Assembly (NCBI GenBank): GCA_016200325.1
Contig: JACQEZ010000007.1
Coordinates: 62,001-126,000, forward strand
From: Candidatus Manganitrophaceae bacterium
GTDB lineage: Bacteria; Nitrospirota; Nitrospiria; SBBL01; Manganitrophaceae
DNA length: 64,000 bases
Direction: 5' to 3'
The translations under genes and the position numbers were made by a program. A model generated the notes under the pieces. It made no database searches, had not been told where the DNA came from, and worked only from the letters and a program-made list of their open reading frames with translations. Below, piece after piece: positions 1 to 8,785 of the stretch. Position 1 is the first letter of the stretch, and the number at the start of each line of letters is the position of its first letter.

Positions 1-2
1 CC

Positions 3-563
3 ACCAAGCTCTGCTCGGACAAGCTCTTCATCACCGGCAACTCTTATGCCGGTCGAAAGAGCACCCGATTCAGCGTCGTCCGATACGGCAATGTCGTCGG
101 GAGTCGGGGAAGCGTTGTGCCCCATTTTATGCAGCTGAAAGAGGGGGACTCCGTTCCGGTGACCGATGAGCGGATGACCCGCTTTTGGATTACGCTCGAC
201 CAAGGGGTCGACTTTGTCATTAAAGCACTGGAGCGGATGCACGGCGGGGAGATCTTTATTCCGAAGATCCCGACCGCGACCATTACCGATGTCGCAAAAG
301 CGATTGCTCCGAAGTGCAAGATCAAGGTCGTCGGTATCCGGCCCGGTGAGAAATTGCATGAGCTTCTGATCTCGGCTGAAGATGGAAGGCGTACGCTGGA
401 ATATCCGGAGTACTTTGTGATTCAGCCCGACTTCCCTTGGTGGTCGGACGAGAAGAGGAAAAACGGCGGGGGGACGGTTCGGGAAGGGTTTGTCTATTCA
501 AGCGACCAGAATCCCTGGCGGCTCACCGTGGCGGAGATCGAGAAAATGGTAAAGGACTGTTAG
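3..563 (+). CDS. pseB: UDP-GlcNAc 4,6-dehydratase (inverting), PseB, 3' part
   Basis: First step of pseudaminic-acid-type nonulosonate synthesis: C4,6-dehydration and C5 inversion of UDP-GlcNAc in the cytoplasm. Only the C-terminal 186 residues are inside the window; the reading frame is open from base 3 and the Rossmann NAD motif and catalytic Lys/Tyr lie upstream. Visible signatures are TKLCSDKLF, RYGNVVGSRGSVVP, the substrate loop MTRFWITLDQGVDFV and the RPGEKLHELL block, all typical of the extended SDR family that includes PseB/FlaA1. The next gene, pseC, starts 4 bases after the stop, so the two are co-transcribed. The CapD/FlaA1 relatives are the main alternative; pairing with pseC and pseG favours PseB. 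Confidence 0.9.
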   Translation, partial: TKLCSDKLFITGNSYAGRKSTRFSVVRYGNVVGSRGSVVPHFMQLKEGDSVPVTDERMTRFWITLDQGVDFVIKALERMHGGEIFIPKIPTATITDVAKAIAPKCKIKVVGIRPGEKLHELLISAEDGRRTLEYPEYFVIQPDFPWWSDEKRKNGGGTVREGFVYSSDQNPWRLTVAEIEKMVKDC

Positions 564-567
564 CCCT

Positions 568-1728
568 ATGCGGACGATTCCTTATGGGCGGCAAACCATC
601 GACGAAGACGATATCCAGGCGGTCGTGGATGTGCTCCGTTCCGATTGGTTGACCCAGGGTCCGACGGTCGATTCTTTTGAAGCGGCGCTCGCGGCCTACT
701 GCGGGGCCCGATATGCCGTCACCTGCTCATCCGGCACGGCCGCACTTCATCTCGCTTATCAGGCGGCAGGCTTGAAACCGGGCGACCTTCTGCTGACCTC
801 TCCGAATACATTCGCGGCAACCGCAAACGCGGCGCTCTATCTTGGAGCAAAGCCGCTCTTTACCGATATTGATCCGACCACATATAACTTAAATCCATCT
901 CGGATTGAGGAGACCCTTTCCACTTTTCAATTGAAAGGGGCCCATCTCGGAGCAATCGTCCCGGTCCACTTCGCAGGGACCCCTTGCGACATGGAGTCGA
1001 TCGCCAAAATAGCCGAGCGACACCGGCTGATCGTGATCGAGGACGCCTGCCATGCGCTGGGTGCCTCTTATGCCGGTAAAAAAATCGGCGCCCTCTCCGA
1101 CATGACGGTGTTCAGTTTTCATCCGGTGAAGACCATTACCAGCGGAGAGGGAGGGGCGGTTCTCACGAATAGCGAAGGGTATTTTCAAAGATTGAGACGG
1201 CTGCGATCCCATGGGATCGAGCGGACCCATTTTGAAGAACCCTCTCACGGTGCCTGGTACCATGAGATTCAGGAGATCGGATACAACTACCGGATGACCG
1301 ATCTCCAAGCCGCACTCGGCGTCTCTCAGCTCCGAAAAGTGGACCGGTTCGTCGCAAGAAGAAGGGAGATCGTCGCGCTCTATCAGACCGCATTCAAAGG
1401 GAATCCCTATTTTGATCTTCCCATGGAACCCTCCGGAGCGGTCTCTTCGCACCATCTCTATCCGATCCGATTGAAAGATTCTCTCAAGGCGCGAAAGCGA
1501 GAGATTTTCCATCACCTTCGGGAGCAAGGCCTGGGGGTTCAAGTTCATTATCTTCCCGTTTACCGGCATCCGGTCTATCAGAAGATGGGATATCCGAAAG
1601 GCCTCTGTCCAGCGGCGGAAGATTTCTATCAAAGGGAGATCTCCCTTCCGCTCTTCCCGACGATGTCTCCGGAAGAGGTGGCTTACGTCATTGAAACGGT
1701 CGATCGGGTCTGCCGCGTCCATGCATAA
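568..1728 (+). CDS. pseC: UDP-4-amino-4,6-dideoxy-AltNAc transaminase PseC
   Basis: PLP-dependent DegT/DnrJ/EryC1 aminotransferase that aminates C4 of the PseB product. The 386-residue length is normal for the family. Sequence landmarks: CSSGTAALHLAY near residue 53, the cofactor Asp in VIEDACHALGA (D159) and the Schiff-base lysine in FSFHPVKTITSGEGG (K188). It starts 4 bases after pseB and is followed 37 bases later by the aldo/keto reductase. Assignment as PseC rather than a generic sugar aminotransferase rests on family resemblance and on the adjacent pseB, pseH and pseG genes. Confidence 0.9.
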   Translation: MRTIPYGRQTIDEDDIQAVVDVLRSDWLTQGPTVDSFEAALAAYCGARYAVTCSSGTAALHLAYQAAGLKPGDLLLTSPNTFAATANAALYLGAKPLFTDIDPTTYNLNPSRIEETLSTFQLKGAHLGAIVPVHFAGTPCDMESIAKIAERHRLIVIEDACHALGASYAGKKIGALSDMTVFSFHPVKTITSGEGGAVLTNSEGYFQRLRRLRSHGIERTHFEEPSHGAWYHEIQEIGYNYRMTDLQAALGVSQLRKVDRFVARRREIVALYQTAFKGNPYFDLPMEPSGAVSSHHLYPIRLKDSLKARKREIFHHLREQGLGVQVHYLPVYRHPVYQKMGYPKGLCPAAEDFYQREISLPLFPTMSPEEVAYVIETVDRVCRVHA

Positions 1729-1765
1729 TGCGGCGACGCTTATTTCCAGTCAGGAAGGCATGCGC

Positions 1766-2647
1766 ATGAAGTGGATTCTCGGCTCCGCCAATTTCGGTCT
1801 GTCGTATGGGATTGCAAACGGAAAAAAGCTGAGCCGGGAGGAGGTCTTCCAAATCCTCAGAGCGGCGGAATCGGAGGGGGTATGGGGAATCGATACCGCT
1901 AAGGCGTACGGGGATGCCGAAAGGGTGCTCGGAGACTATTTCAAAAGCCGGGGGCAGCGATTCCAGGTGATCACCAAACTGCCATCGAAGGAATACAAGA
2001 ATTCAAGGGAAGTGGAAAGAGAGATCAACGACTCGATGCTCGCAATGAACATCGAATCGATCGATGTTCTCCTCCTTCACTCCTATGAAATGTATCGACG
2101 AGCCGGAGCGGTGATCCTCCCGGTCCTTCAGTCCCTCCAAAAGGAAGGGGTGATCGGACGATGCGGTCTCTCCGTCTATCACCCGGAAGAAGCGATGCAG
2201 TCCGCCCGCGATTTTAAAGGAAGCCTGACGATTGAATTTCCACTGAACCTTTTTGATAGGCGATTTCTGAAGGGGAGTCTCCTGGAGCGACTGAAAGAGG
2301 AGGGGGCCTTCCTGATGGCACGCTCGGTCTTTCTGCAGGGACTCTTTTTCATGCCGGAGGGAGCGTTCGAGGGGAAACTAAGCGGAGCGAGGGAAAAGGT
2401 CATGCAGATTCGCGACCTTTCAGAAAAATCGAGTTTGCGTCCGGAGTGGCTTCCACTCACCTTCGTCGCAACGCAGCCGAAGATTGATGCGGTGGTGATC
2501 GGCGTCGACTCCGCGGATCATTTGAAGACCAACCTTCAGGCCCTCACCCAAGAGAATCTCACCCGATATCACCAAGTCGAAGATCAACTCGCCGACTTGG
2601 AGGTCGGGGATGAAGAGATCCTCCTCCCCTATCGATGGAATCGATGA
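1766..2647 (+). CDS. aldo/keto reductase in nonulosonate cluster
   Basis: A 293-residue aldo/keto reductase (NADPH-dependent TIM barrel). Signs are the N-terminal ILGSANFGLSYGIANG strand, GIDTAKAYGDAERVLG (catalytic Asp and Tyr), the lysine in VITKLPSKEYK and the histidine in DVLLLHSYEM, which together give the D-Y-K-H tetrad. The start at 1766 is chosen because AGGAAGG sits 7 bases upstream; an earlier ATG at 1760 is too close to that site. It ends inside the next gene (overlapping TGA/ATG), so translation is coupled. Its sugar substrate is unknown. Relatives occur in other NeuB/SpsF-containing surface-sugar clusters, suggesting reduction of a keto-sugar intermediate (inference). Confidence 0.8.
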   Translation: MKWILGSANFGLSYGIANGKKLSREEVFQILRAAESEGVWGIDTAKAYGDAERVLGDYFKSRGQRFQVITKLPSKEYKNSREVEREINDSMLAMNIESIDVLLLHSYEMYRRAGAVILPVLQSLQKEGVIGRCGLSVYHPEEAMQSARDFKGSLTIEFPLNLFDRRFLKGSLLERLKEEGAFLMARSVFLQGLFFMPEGAFEGKLSGAREKVMQIRDLSEKSSLRPEWLPLTFVATQPKIDAVVIGVDSADHLKTNLQALTQENLTRYHQVEDQLADLEVGDEEILLPYRWNR

Positions 2648-4035
2648 AGATCCTCTTCCCCGATATGACCCCTTTTGCCTCGATCAAAGGGGTAGCGCTC
2701 AAGCAAGGGACGATCCGGAAGGAGGGACCGGTCCTCTTTCCGCAATACCCGTGGGAGGGAATTCATGCCTATCTCTATGGCTCAGTCTTGGAGAGAGAAG
2801 GGCAACTTCGAATGTGGTATCAATCGTATACTACGGAAGATTATTTCTTCGTGAACTATGCCCGCTCCCGAGATGGAAAAATATGGGAGAAGCCCCTTTT
2901 AAACAAGTGGCGGGTTGATGAGAAGCAGCTTTATCCGATGCCAGGGACAGGGGGAAAGGATCAGAGCGAGTTCAGGAGTGGGAGTCCCGGCTATTGGAAA
3001 ACGAATATCGTCTCAACCTATCACATTCCGAGCGTCATCTACGATGCCGATGATCCGACCGCTCCTTATAAACTCTTTGGCTTCACCGACAAAGGTTATC
3101 AGGTCGCGTTTTCACGAGATGGGATCCGCTTCAAAGAGTATGCGGGGAACCCGGTCATCCCGCTGATGCGATTTCCGAATCCCAAAACCAAGAAAACCTG
3201 GGTCAGCGATGTCTCGCCCGTGTTCAAGGACCCTCTAAAAAAGAAATTCGTCGCGCATGTCAAAACCTACGTCATTGATCATGAAGAGAGAACCCGGCGA
3301 TCGGTCGGCTACTCCGAAAGCGACGATTTCATCCGGTGGTCCCAACCGGAAACGATTTGGACCCCCTCTGAAGCGGACGATCGGCTGGCGGTTGCGCGCG
3401 GATTCAAATGGGCCGACTTCTACGGGCTTTGCGGGTTCAATTACGGCCGGGGCTATCTTGGACTGCTCTGGCTCTTTTACTTGAATTATGAATTTGCAAA
3501 AGGAACCCACGAGGGAAAAATAGAGGTCTTTCTCGCAACGAGTCCCGATGGGAAGAAGTGGTCACGTCTCTCGGACGAGCCGTTCATCCCCCTCAGCGCG
3601 TCGGGGTGGGATTCGGGGATGATTACCACCGCCAACCTTCCGCTCTTCAGAAAGGAGAGAATCGACCTCTATTATGGAGGATCGAACTTCAGCCATGGCA
3701 TCGGGAATGCCCAACTCCGGTACGATGAAGGGAGCCATCGGTTCAGCGTCGGCCTGGCGACATTAAGGAAAGACGGATTTGTTTATGCGACCGGGTCAAA
3801 GGGGGTGATGACAACCAAACCGCTGGACTCTCAAAAAGGAACGATCGAGATCAATACAGATGCCACCCAGGGAAGGGTGATGATCGATTTGATGAAGGGA
3901 GGCCGGTCGATCGGGTTGTACCGGATCGAAGGGCTCGATGCCTCGGATCATTGCATTCGGACCGGGGTAAAGGGAGAGATTACGTTGAAGGTCTCTGTAG
4001 AAGGGGCGAAGCTTTATTCGTTGGAGGTCTGCTGA
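2644..4035 (+). CDS. beta-propeller glycosidase-like protein
   Basis: About 463 residues with a repeated pattern of aromatic and acidic blade motifs (for example MWYQSYTTEDYFFVNYARSR, YKLFGFTDKGYQVAFSRDG, VSDVSPVFKDP, IDLYYGGSNF). This resembles the five-bladed propeller of GH32/GH43/GH117-type and DUF-like glycosidases found in polysaccharide loci. No secretion signal is seen, so it is probably cytoplasmic. The start at 2644 overlaps the stop of the aldo/keto reductase; an in-frame ATG at 2635 is possible. The next gene begins 2 bases after its stop. Whether it cleaves, binds or rearranges a sugar cannot be told from sequence; catalytic carboxylates were not assigned. Confidence 0.55.
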   Translation: MKILFPDMTPFASIKGVALKQGTIRKEGPVLFPQYPWEGIHAYLYGSVLEREGQLRMWYQSYTTEDYFFVNYARSRDGKIWEKPLLNKWRVDEKQLYPMPGTGGKDQSEFRSGSPGYWKTNIVSTYHIPSVIYDADDPTAPYKLFGFTDKGYQVAFSRDGIRFKEYAGNPVIPLMRFPNPKTKKTWVSDVSPVFKDPLKKKFVAHVKTYVIDHEERTRRSVGYSESDDFIRWSQPETIWTPSEADDRLAVARGFKWADFYGLCGFNYGRGYLGLLWLFYLNYEFAKGTHEGKIEVFLATSPDGKKWSRLSDEPFIPLSASGWDSGMITTANLPLFRKERIDLYYGGSNFSHGIGNAQLRYDEGSHRFSVGLATLRKDGFVYATGSKGVMTTKPLDSQKGTIEINTDATQGRVMIDLMKGGRSIGLYRIEGLDASDHCIRTGVKGEITLKVSVEGAKLYSLEVC

Positions 4036-4036
4036 G

Positions 4037-6097
4037 ATGCCGCGTGCGGTGGTGGTTCAAGCGAGGAACGGCTCCAGTCGCTATCCTCGAAAGATGCTTC
4101 ACCCGTTGCTCGGGCGGCCGGCGCTGGAATGGGTCTTCGACCGGTGCGAGAAGATCGCCGAAAACAATACCCATATTACGATAGACCAGCGGATCTTAGC
4201 GACGACCGAGGAGAAGGAAGACGATCCTCTGGCCGAGATCGCTCAGCGGCGGGGCTGGCAGGTGATCCGGGGAAGTGTGGAGGATGTCCTCGGGCGTTTC
4301 GCCAAAGCGGTCCGCGCCTATCGGCTCGACACGGTGGTCCGGATCACCGGGGATTGCCTCCTCACCGATCCTCGACTGATTGAACATGCGCTTACCCAGT
4401 TCGATCTCCTCAAGCCCGATTATCTTCTCCTGACTAAAATTATCGACGGGTTTGATATCGAGGTGATGACCGGAAAAGCAATTTTGAAAGCCGATTCGGA
4501 GGCAAAGGTGCCGTCGGAACGGGAGCATGTCGGGCCCTATCTCCGGCGGTCAAAGCAATTCAACACCGTGCTTCTTCCTTATGGGGAGGAAGATCTCTCC
4601 CACATTCATCTCAGTTTAGACTACAGGGAAGATGCCGAGGTTCTTGAATCGATCATTAAACAGCTCGGGAGCGATTTTACTTATACCGATGTGGCCAAGC
4701 TCATCAAGGCGCATCCGCAGCTGATCGAGAAGACGAAGCACATCATACCGAACGAAGGGTATCGACGTTCGCTGGAGGGGGACAAGGCGGCCATTCTCGG
4801 AATGAAAGGAAAGCCGCTCCGGCTCGAGAAGAGCCTCTCCCAATTCGAGAAGGTGATGCAGATCATCCCGACCGGCTCGCAGACCTTCAGCAAATCGCAC
4901 CTTCAATTCAGCGTCGGGGCCGCCCCGCTCTTTGTGCGCGAAGGAAAGGGGGCGTTTCTCACCGACCTCGACGGCAACCGATTTATCGATTTTACGATGG
5001 GCCTGGGCGCCTGTCTCCTCGGTTATGCGTTCGAGCCGGTGAACCGGGAGATGGAGGCGACCCTGCGAAAGGGATCGACCTACACCCTTCCGCATCATCT
5101 GGAGTATGACCTGGCCGAGCTCCTCACGCAGGTCATCCCATCGGCTGAAATGGTCCGATTCGGGAAGAATGGCTCCGACGTCACCTCGGCCGCGGTGCGA
5201 TTGGCGCGGGCCGCGACCGGAAGGGAGGTCATCGCCTGCTGCGGCGATCACGGCTGGCAGGACTGGTATATCGCGACGACGACCCGGAGCCTCGGCATTC
5301 CGGAAGAGGTGAAGAAAAAGACGATCACATTTCAATACAACCAGATCGAGAGCCTTCAAGGCTGTTTCGACCGCTATCCGAATCAGATTGCCGGCGTGAT
5401 CCTGGAGCCGGTCAGCCTCGAAGCGCCGCAGAAAAACTTTCTCTCGAAGGTGAAAAAACTGGCCGAGCAAAAGGGGGCGGTTCTGATTTTCGATGAGGTG
5501 GTCACCGGTTTCCGGTTTGATATCGGTGGCGCGCAGGCCTATTTCGGCGTGACCCCGGACCTCACCTGCGTCGGAAAGGCGATGGCGAATGGAATGCCGG
5601 TCTCCGCCATCGTTGGAAAGCGCGATCTGATGAAGCTCCTCGATGAGATCTTCTTCTCCTTTACCTTTGGCGGGGAGACCCTCTCCCTTGCGGCGGCGCT
5701 TGCCACGATCCACTACCTCCTCGAGCAAAAGGTCACCCCCTTCCTCTGGAAGCAGGGGGAAAAGCTGAAGGAGGGGATCGGCCGGCAGATTCGGGAGAAA
5801 GGCCTCGAAGGAGTTCTCTCGATCGACGGCTATCCGATTCGAACGGTGCTCGGTTTTAAAGGGGAAGAGAAAGAAGTCCTCAAGATGAAAACCCTTTTCC
5901 AGCAAGAGTGCGTCAAGCGGGGAATTCTCTTCACCGGGGGACACAACATTTCCCTGCCGCACGATCAGGAGAAGATAGAACGGCTCTTGTCGGTCTACGA
6001 TGAGGTGATGGAGATCCTGAAATACACCCTCGAATATCAGATGCTCGACGAAATGCTCGAAGGGCGTCCACTGGAGCCGGTCTTTCGGAAAGTATAG
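4037..6097 (+). CDS. fused cytidylyltransferase (SpsF/NeuA-like) and class III aminotransferase
   Basis: A 686-residue two-domain protein. Residues about 1-240 are a nucleotide-sugar cytidylyltransferase: VVVQARNGSSRYPRKMLHPLLG carries the NTP-binding RxGSxRxxxK pattern and VRITGDCLLTDP is the SpsF acid motif. Residues about 265-680 resemble glutamate-1-semialdehyde aminomutase-type class III aminotransferases: FSKSHLQFSVGAAPLFVREGKGAFL, IFDEVVTGFRFDIGGAQAYFGV and the PLP lysine in CVGKAMANGMPVSAI (K514). GGAGGT lies 8 bases before the start. The first half could make the CMP-activated nonulosonate in place of a separate PseF; the second half would add or move an amino group on the sugar. That coupling is inference. 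Confidence 0.8.
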   Translation: MPRAVVVQARNGSSRYPRKMLHPLLGRPALEWVFDRCEKIAENNTHITIDQRILATTEEKEDDPLAEIAQRRGWQVIRGSVEDVLGRFAKAVRAYRLDTVVRITGDCLLTDPRLIEHALTQFDLLKPDYLLLTKIIDGFDIEVMTGKAILKADSEAKVPSEREHVGPYLRRSKQFNTVLLPYGEEDLSHIHLSLDYREDAEVLESIIKQLGSDFTYTDVAKLIKAHPQLIEKTKHIIPNEGYRRSLEGDKAAILGMKGKPLRLEKSLSQFEKVMQIIPTGSQTFSKSHLQFSVGAAPLFVREGKGAFLTDLDGNRFIDFTMGLGACLLGYAFEPVNREMEATLRKGSTYTLPHHLEYDLAELLTQVIPSAEMVRFGKNGSDVTSAAVRLARAATGREVIACCGDHGWQDWYIATTTRSLGIPEEVKKKTITFQYNQIESLQGCFDRYPNQIAGVILEPVSLEAPQKNFLSKVKKLAEQKGAVLIFDEVVTGFRFDIGGAQAYFGVTPDLTCVGKAMANGMPVSAIVGKRDLMKLLDEIFFSFTFGGETLSLAAALATIHYLLEQKVTPFLWKQGEKLKEGIGRQIREKGLEGVLSIDGYPIRTVLGFKGEEKEVLKMKTLFQQECVKRGILFTGGHNISLPHDQEKIERLLSVYDEVMEILKYTLEYQMLDEMLEGRPLEPVFRKV

Positions 6098-6131
6098 ACG
6101 GCGTATTTTTAAAGGGCTTGGGAGAAGTGAA

Positions 6132-7364
6132 ATGGCGGAATTAAGACGGTGCAGCCGGTGTGTTCTTCCGGAGACCCATGAGACGATCACCTTCGACGCG
6201 GAAGGGGTCTGCAACATCTGCCGCCAGCAGGAGTACAAGCAGACCCAGATCGACTGGACGCTGAAAAAGAAGGAGCTCGATGCGCTGATCGCGGAGCATC
6301 GGGGGAAGGCGGACTATGACTGCATCATCCCCTTCAGCGGCGGGAAAGACAGCACCTGGACCCTCTACTACCTGGTCAAAGAGTATGGCCTTCGGCCGCT
6401 CGTCGTCCGGTTCGATCATGGGTTCCTCAGACCGAACGTAATGGAAAATACCCGCCGAACCCTCCGGAAGCTCGGGGTTGACTTCCACCACTTCACCCCG
6501 AACTGGAAAGTGGTTCAAAAGCTGATGCTCCAGACCTTTCTGGAGAAAGGAGACTTCTGCTGGCATTGCCATACCGGCATTTTCGCCTATCCGATGTGGG
6601 TGGCGCTCCGCCAAAACGTTCCGCTGGTGATGTGGGGAGAGCCTTCGTCGGAATATACCGCCTATTACAGCTACGATCAGGCTGAAGAGGTCGATGAGAA
6701 GCGCTTTAATCGCTATATTAACCTCGGAATGACCGCACAAGACATGCTGGTCCGGCTGAAAGGAACGGTCGACGAGCGGGATCTGAAGCCGTTCACCTAT
6801 CCTCCTCTGAAGGAGCTGCGTAAGATCCACTATCGATCGGTCTGCCTCGGCTCTTATATCCCTTGGGATGTGAAGCGGCAGTCGAAGATCATTCAAGAGG
6901 AGCTCGGTTGGTGTGGAGATGCGGTGGAGAATGTTCCCCCCGCGTATGGCTATGAAAAGATCGAATGTTATATGCAGGGGGTCCGCGATTACATCAAATT
7001 CATCAAGCGGGGCTATACCCGTCCCGCTCATCTTGCCTCGCTCGACATTCGGAATCATCGAATGAGTCGGGAAGAAGCGTTGGACTTGATCGGGCAATAC
7101 GAAGGAAAGCGCCCCCCCAGCCTCGATCTATTTCTAGAGTATATCGGCTTGAGCGAGGCGGAGTTCATCCAGGTGGCCCTCAGCCATGTCGTCTCCCCCC
7201 ACGAGCATGACCCGCTGAAGGTCCTTTCCGGAGAAAAGGTCCACGATTTTGATCTCTGGCCGAGAGAGGGGGGGCTGTCGCGGAAAGAAGCGGAGGGTCA
7301 ACTCCATCGGTGGCAGCAGCGGAGCCAGACTCAAGAAAGGTCAGTGGAGCCAGAAGCGAGATGA
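6132..7364 (+). CDS. pseA: N-acetyl sugar amidotransferase, PseA/WbpG family
   Basis: A 410-residue ATP-pyrophosphatase-type amidotransferase. The family converts an acetamido group on a sugar to acetamidino, using ammonia delivered by a HisH/HisF-like pair. Seen here: two N-terminal CxxC pairs (Cys7/10 and Cys27/30, likely metal binding), the PP-loop SGGKDS at residues 69-74 and the FDHGFLRPNVMENTRR helix. hisH and hisF paralogues follow immediately, with hisH overlapping the stop by 4 bases, exactly the WbpG-HisH-HisF arrangement known from Pseudomonas O-antigen loci. This predicts an acetamidino-bearing sugar product. The exact substrate (nonulosonate or UDP-sugar) is not determinable. Confidence 0.85.
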   Translation: MAELRRCSRCVLPETHETITFDAEGVCNICRQQEYKQTQIDWTLKKKELDALIAEHRGKADYDCIIPFSGGKDSTWTLYYLVKEYGLRPLVVRFDHGFLRPNVMENTRRTLRKLGVDFHHFTPNWKVVQKLMLQTFLEKGDFCWHCHTGIFAYPMWVALRQNVPLVMWGEPSSEYTAYYSYDQAEEVDEKRFNRYINLGMTAQDMLVRLKGTVDERDLKPFTYPPLKELRKIHYRSVCLGSYIPWDVKRQSKIIQEELGWCGDAVENVPPAYGYEKIECYMQGVRDYIKFIKRGYTRPAHLASLDIRNHRMSREEALDLIGQYEGKRPPSLDLFLEYIGLSEAEFIQVALSHVVSPHEHDPLKVLSGEKVHDFDLWPREGGLSRKEAEGQLHRWQQRSQTQERSVEPEAR

Positions 7365-7978
7365 TCGGCGTCGTCGATTACGGAATGGGAAATCTGCTCT
7401 CGGTCCGCCATGCGCTGGAAATGGTCGGGGCGGAGGTGACCCTCTGCCGCGATGGCGAGGATCTGAAAGGAGTAGAGCGGATTGTTCTTCCCGGGGTCGG
7501 CGCCTTTCGTGATTGCATGATGAATCTTAAAAAGAGGGGGCTGGCCGAGGCGCTGGAAGAGGCGGTGCTGCGGTTGGGAAAGCCGATCCTCGGCATCTGT
7601 CTTGGAATGCAGGCGATGGCGCGACGGAGCTTCGAGGGGGGAGAGCATTGCGGGCTCGGTTGGCTGGCGGCCGATGTCGTCCGTCTGGATCCGCATCCAG
7701 CCACGCTTCGCGTTCCGCAGATCGGCTGGAACGAGGTCTGTTACCGGTCGGAGAGTCCCTTCTTTAAGACCCTCCCCCCGGCGCCCGACTTCTACTTCGT
7801 TCATTCTTATTTCGTGAAATGCGACGATGAAATGAGTGTCGAAGCAACTTGTGACTATGGCGGGTCGGTCACCGCTGCCATTCGGAAGGACAATATTTTC
7901 GCGACGCAGTTTCATCCGGAAAAGAGCCAAGAGTATGGTCTGAAAGTTCTTGAACACTTTCTCCATTGGAAACCGTGA
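7361..7978 (+). CDS. hisH: HisH-type glutamine amidotransferase for sugar amidation
   Basis: A 205-residue class I glutaminase subunit. The nucleophile is Cys80 in ILGICLGMQ and the His-Glu pair is in TQFHPEKSQ near the C-terminus; the oxyanion motif LPGVGAF is also present. The start at 7361 (MIGVVDYGMGN) overlaps the pseA-like stop as ATGA; upstream in-frame starts would run far into that gene. No other histidine-biosynthesis genes accompany it, and its HisF partner lacks a key residue, so it most likely hydrolyses glutamine to feed ammonia to the amidotransferase rather than to make imidazole glycerol phosphate. Confidence 0.85.
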   Translation: MIGVVDYGMGNLLSVRHALEMVGAEVTLCRDGEDLKGVERIVLPGVGAFRDCMMNLKKRGLAEALEEAVLRLGKPILGICLGMQAMARRSFEGGEHCGLGWLAADVVRLDPHPATLRVPQIGWNEVCYRSESPFFKTLPPAPDFYFVHSYFVKCDDEMSVEATCDYGGSVTAAIRKDNIFATQFHPEKSQEYGLKVLEHFLHWKP

Positions 7979-7985
7979 GCGATCG

Positions 7986-8774
7986 ATGCTGAAGCGCCGA
8001 CTGATTCCGAAATTACAGATGAAGACGACCACCCACGGCCGATCGGATCGAAAAGTGTTGGTGACCACCCGTCAATTCAAAGCGGTCTTTGAGATCGGCG
8101 ACCCCGTTTCACAGGCGAAGATCTATGAGGCCCAGGCGGCCGACGAGTTGATTTTCCTCGACCTCGACGCCTCCGCAGACCGGCGAAAGCCGACCCTGGA
8201 AGTGGTTCGTCGCGCGGCCGAGGAGATCTTCATGCCATTTACGGTCGGGGGCGGGGTGAGGTCGATCGACGATTTCCGAGACCTTCTTTCCAGTGGGGCG
8301 GATAAGGTGAGCATCAACACCGCCGCCGTCGAGACCCCCGATCTGATCAATGAAGCGGCCGATATCTTCGGCGCGCAATGTATCGTGTTAAGCATCGATT
8401 ATCGAATGGACCAGGAAGGGGCGTCCGCGGTCTGGATTAAGGGAGGGCGATTGAAGACAGATCTCCATCCGGCCACCTGGGCGGTCGAAGCGGAGAAGCG
8501 GGGTGCGGGCGAGATCCTGCTGACGTCGATTGATCGGGACGGCATGCGCGGCGGAGTCGACTTAGAAATGGTCCGGACGGTGGCCGAGGCGGTCTCGATT
8601 CCGGTGATCGCTTCGGGAGGGTGCGGCGCGGCGTCCCATTTTGTCGACGGTTTTCAGCGCGGGAAGGCTGATGCCGTCGCGGCGGGAACCTATTTCTGCT
8701 TTAAGGATGAGAATCCGATGCAGACCCGCTCTCAGATCCGGAATGCAGGGATCCCGATCCGGATGCATCGATAG
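7986..8774 (+). CDS. hisF: HisF-type ammonia-channel subunit lacking catalytic Asp11
   Basis: A 262-residue TIM barrel of the HisF family. In true imidazole glycerol phosphate synthases Asp11 lies in the segment IIPCLDVKDG. Here the aligned stretch is LIPKLQMKTTTHG, so position 11 is Gln (codon CAG at 8016-8018), while the second catalytic Asp (Asp130 equivalent, in VLSIDYRMD) is kept. Phosphate-binding glycine loops such as GGGVRSIDDF and VIASGGCG remain. The loss fits a barrel used only to bind a phosphate-like ligand and channel ammonia from HisH to the PseA/WbpG-type enzyme. The start at 7986 gives the standard family N-terminus but has only a weak ribosome site. Confidence 0.85.
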   Translation: MLKRRLIPKLQMKTTTHGRSDRKVLVTTRQFKAVFEIGDPVSQAKIYEAQAADELIFLDLDASADRRKPTLEVVRRAAEEIFMPFTVGGGVRSIDDFRDLLSSGADKVSINTAAVETPDLINEAADIFGAQCIVLSIDYRMDQEGASAVWIKGGRLKTDLHPATWAVEAEKRGAGEILLTSIDRDGMRGGVDLEMVRTVAEAVSIPVIASGGCGAASHFVDGFQRGKADAVAAGTYFCFKDENPMQTRSQIRNAGIPIRMHR

Positions 8775-8785
8775 GATAAAAAGTG

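Noticed and set aside
4616-6238. 540-residue minus-strand open frame
   Set aside because: Antisense to the fusion enzyme and the start of the amidotransferase; no motifs.
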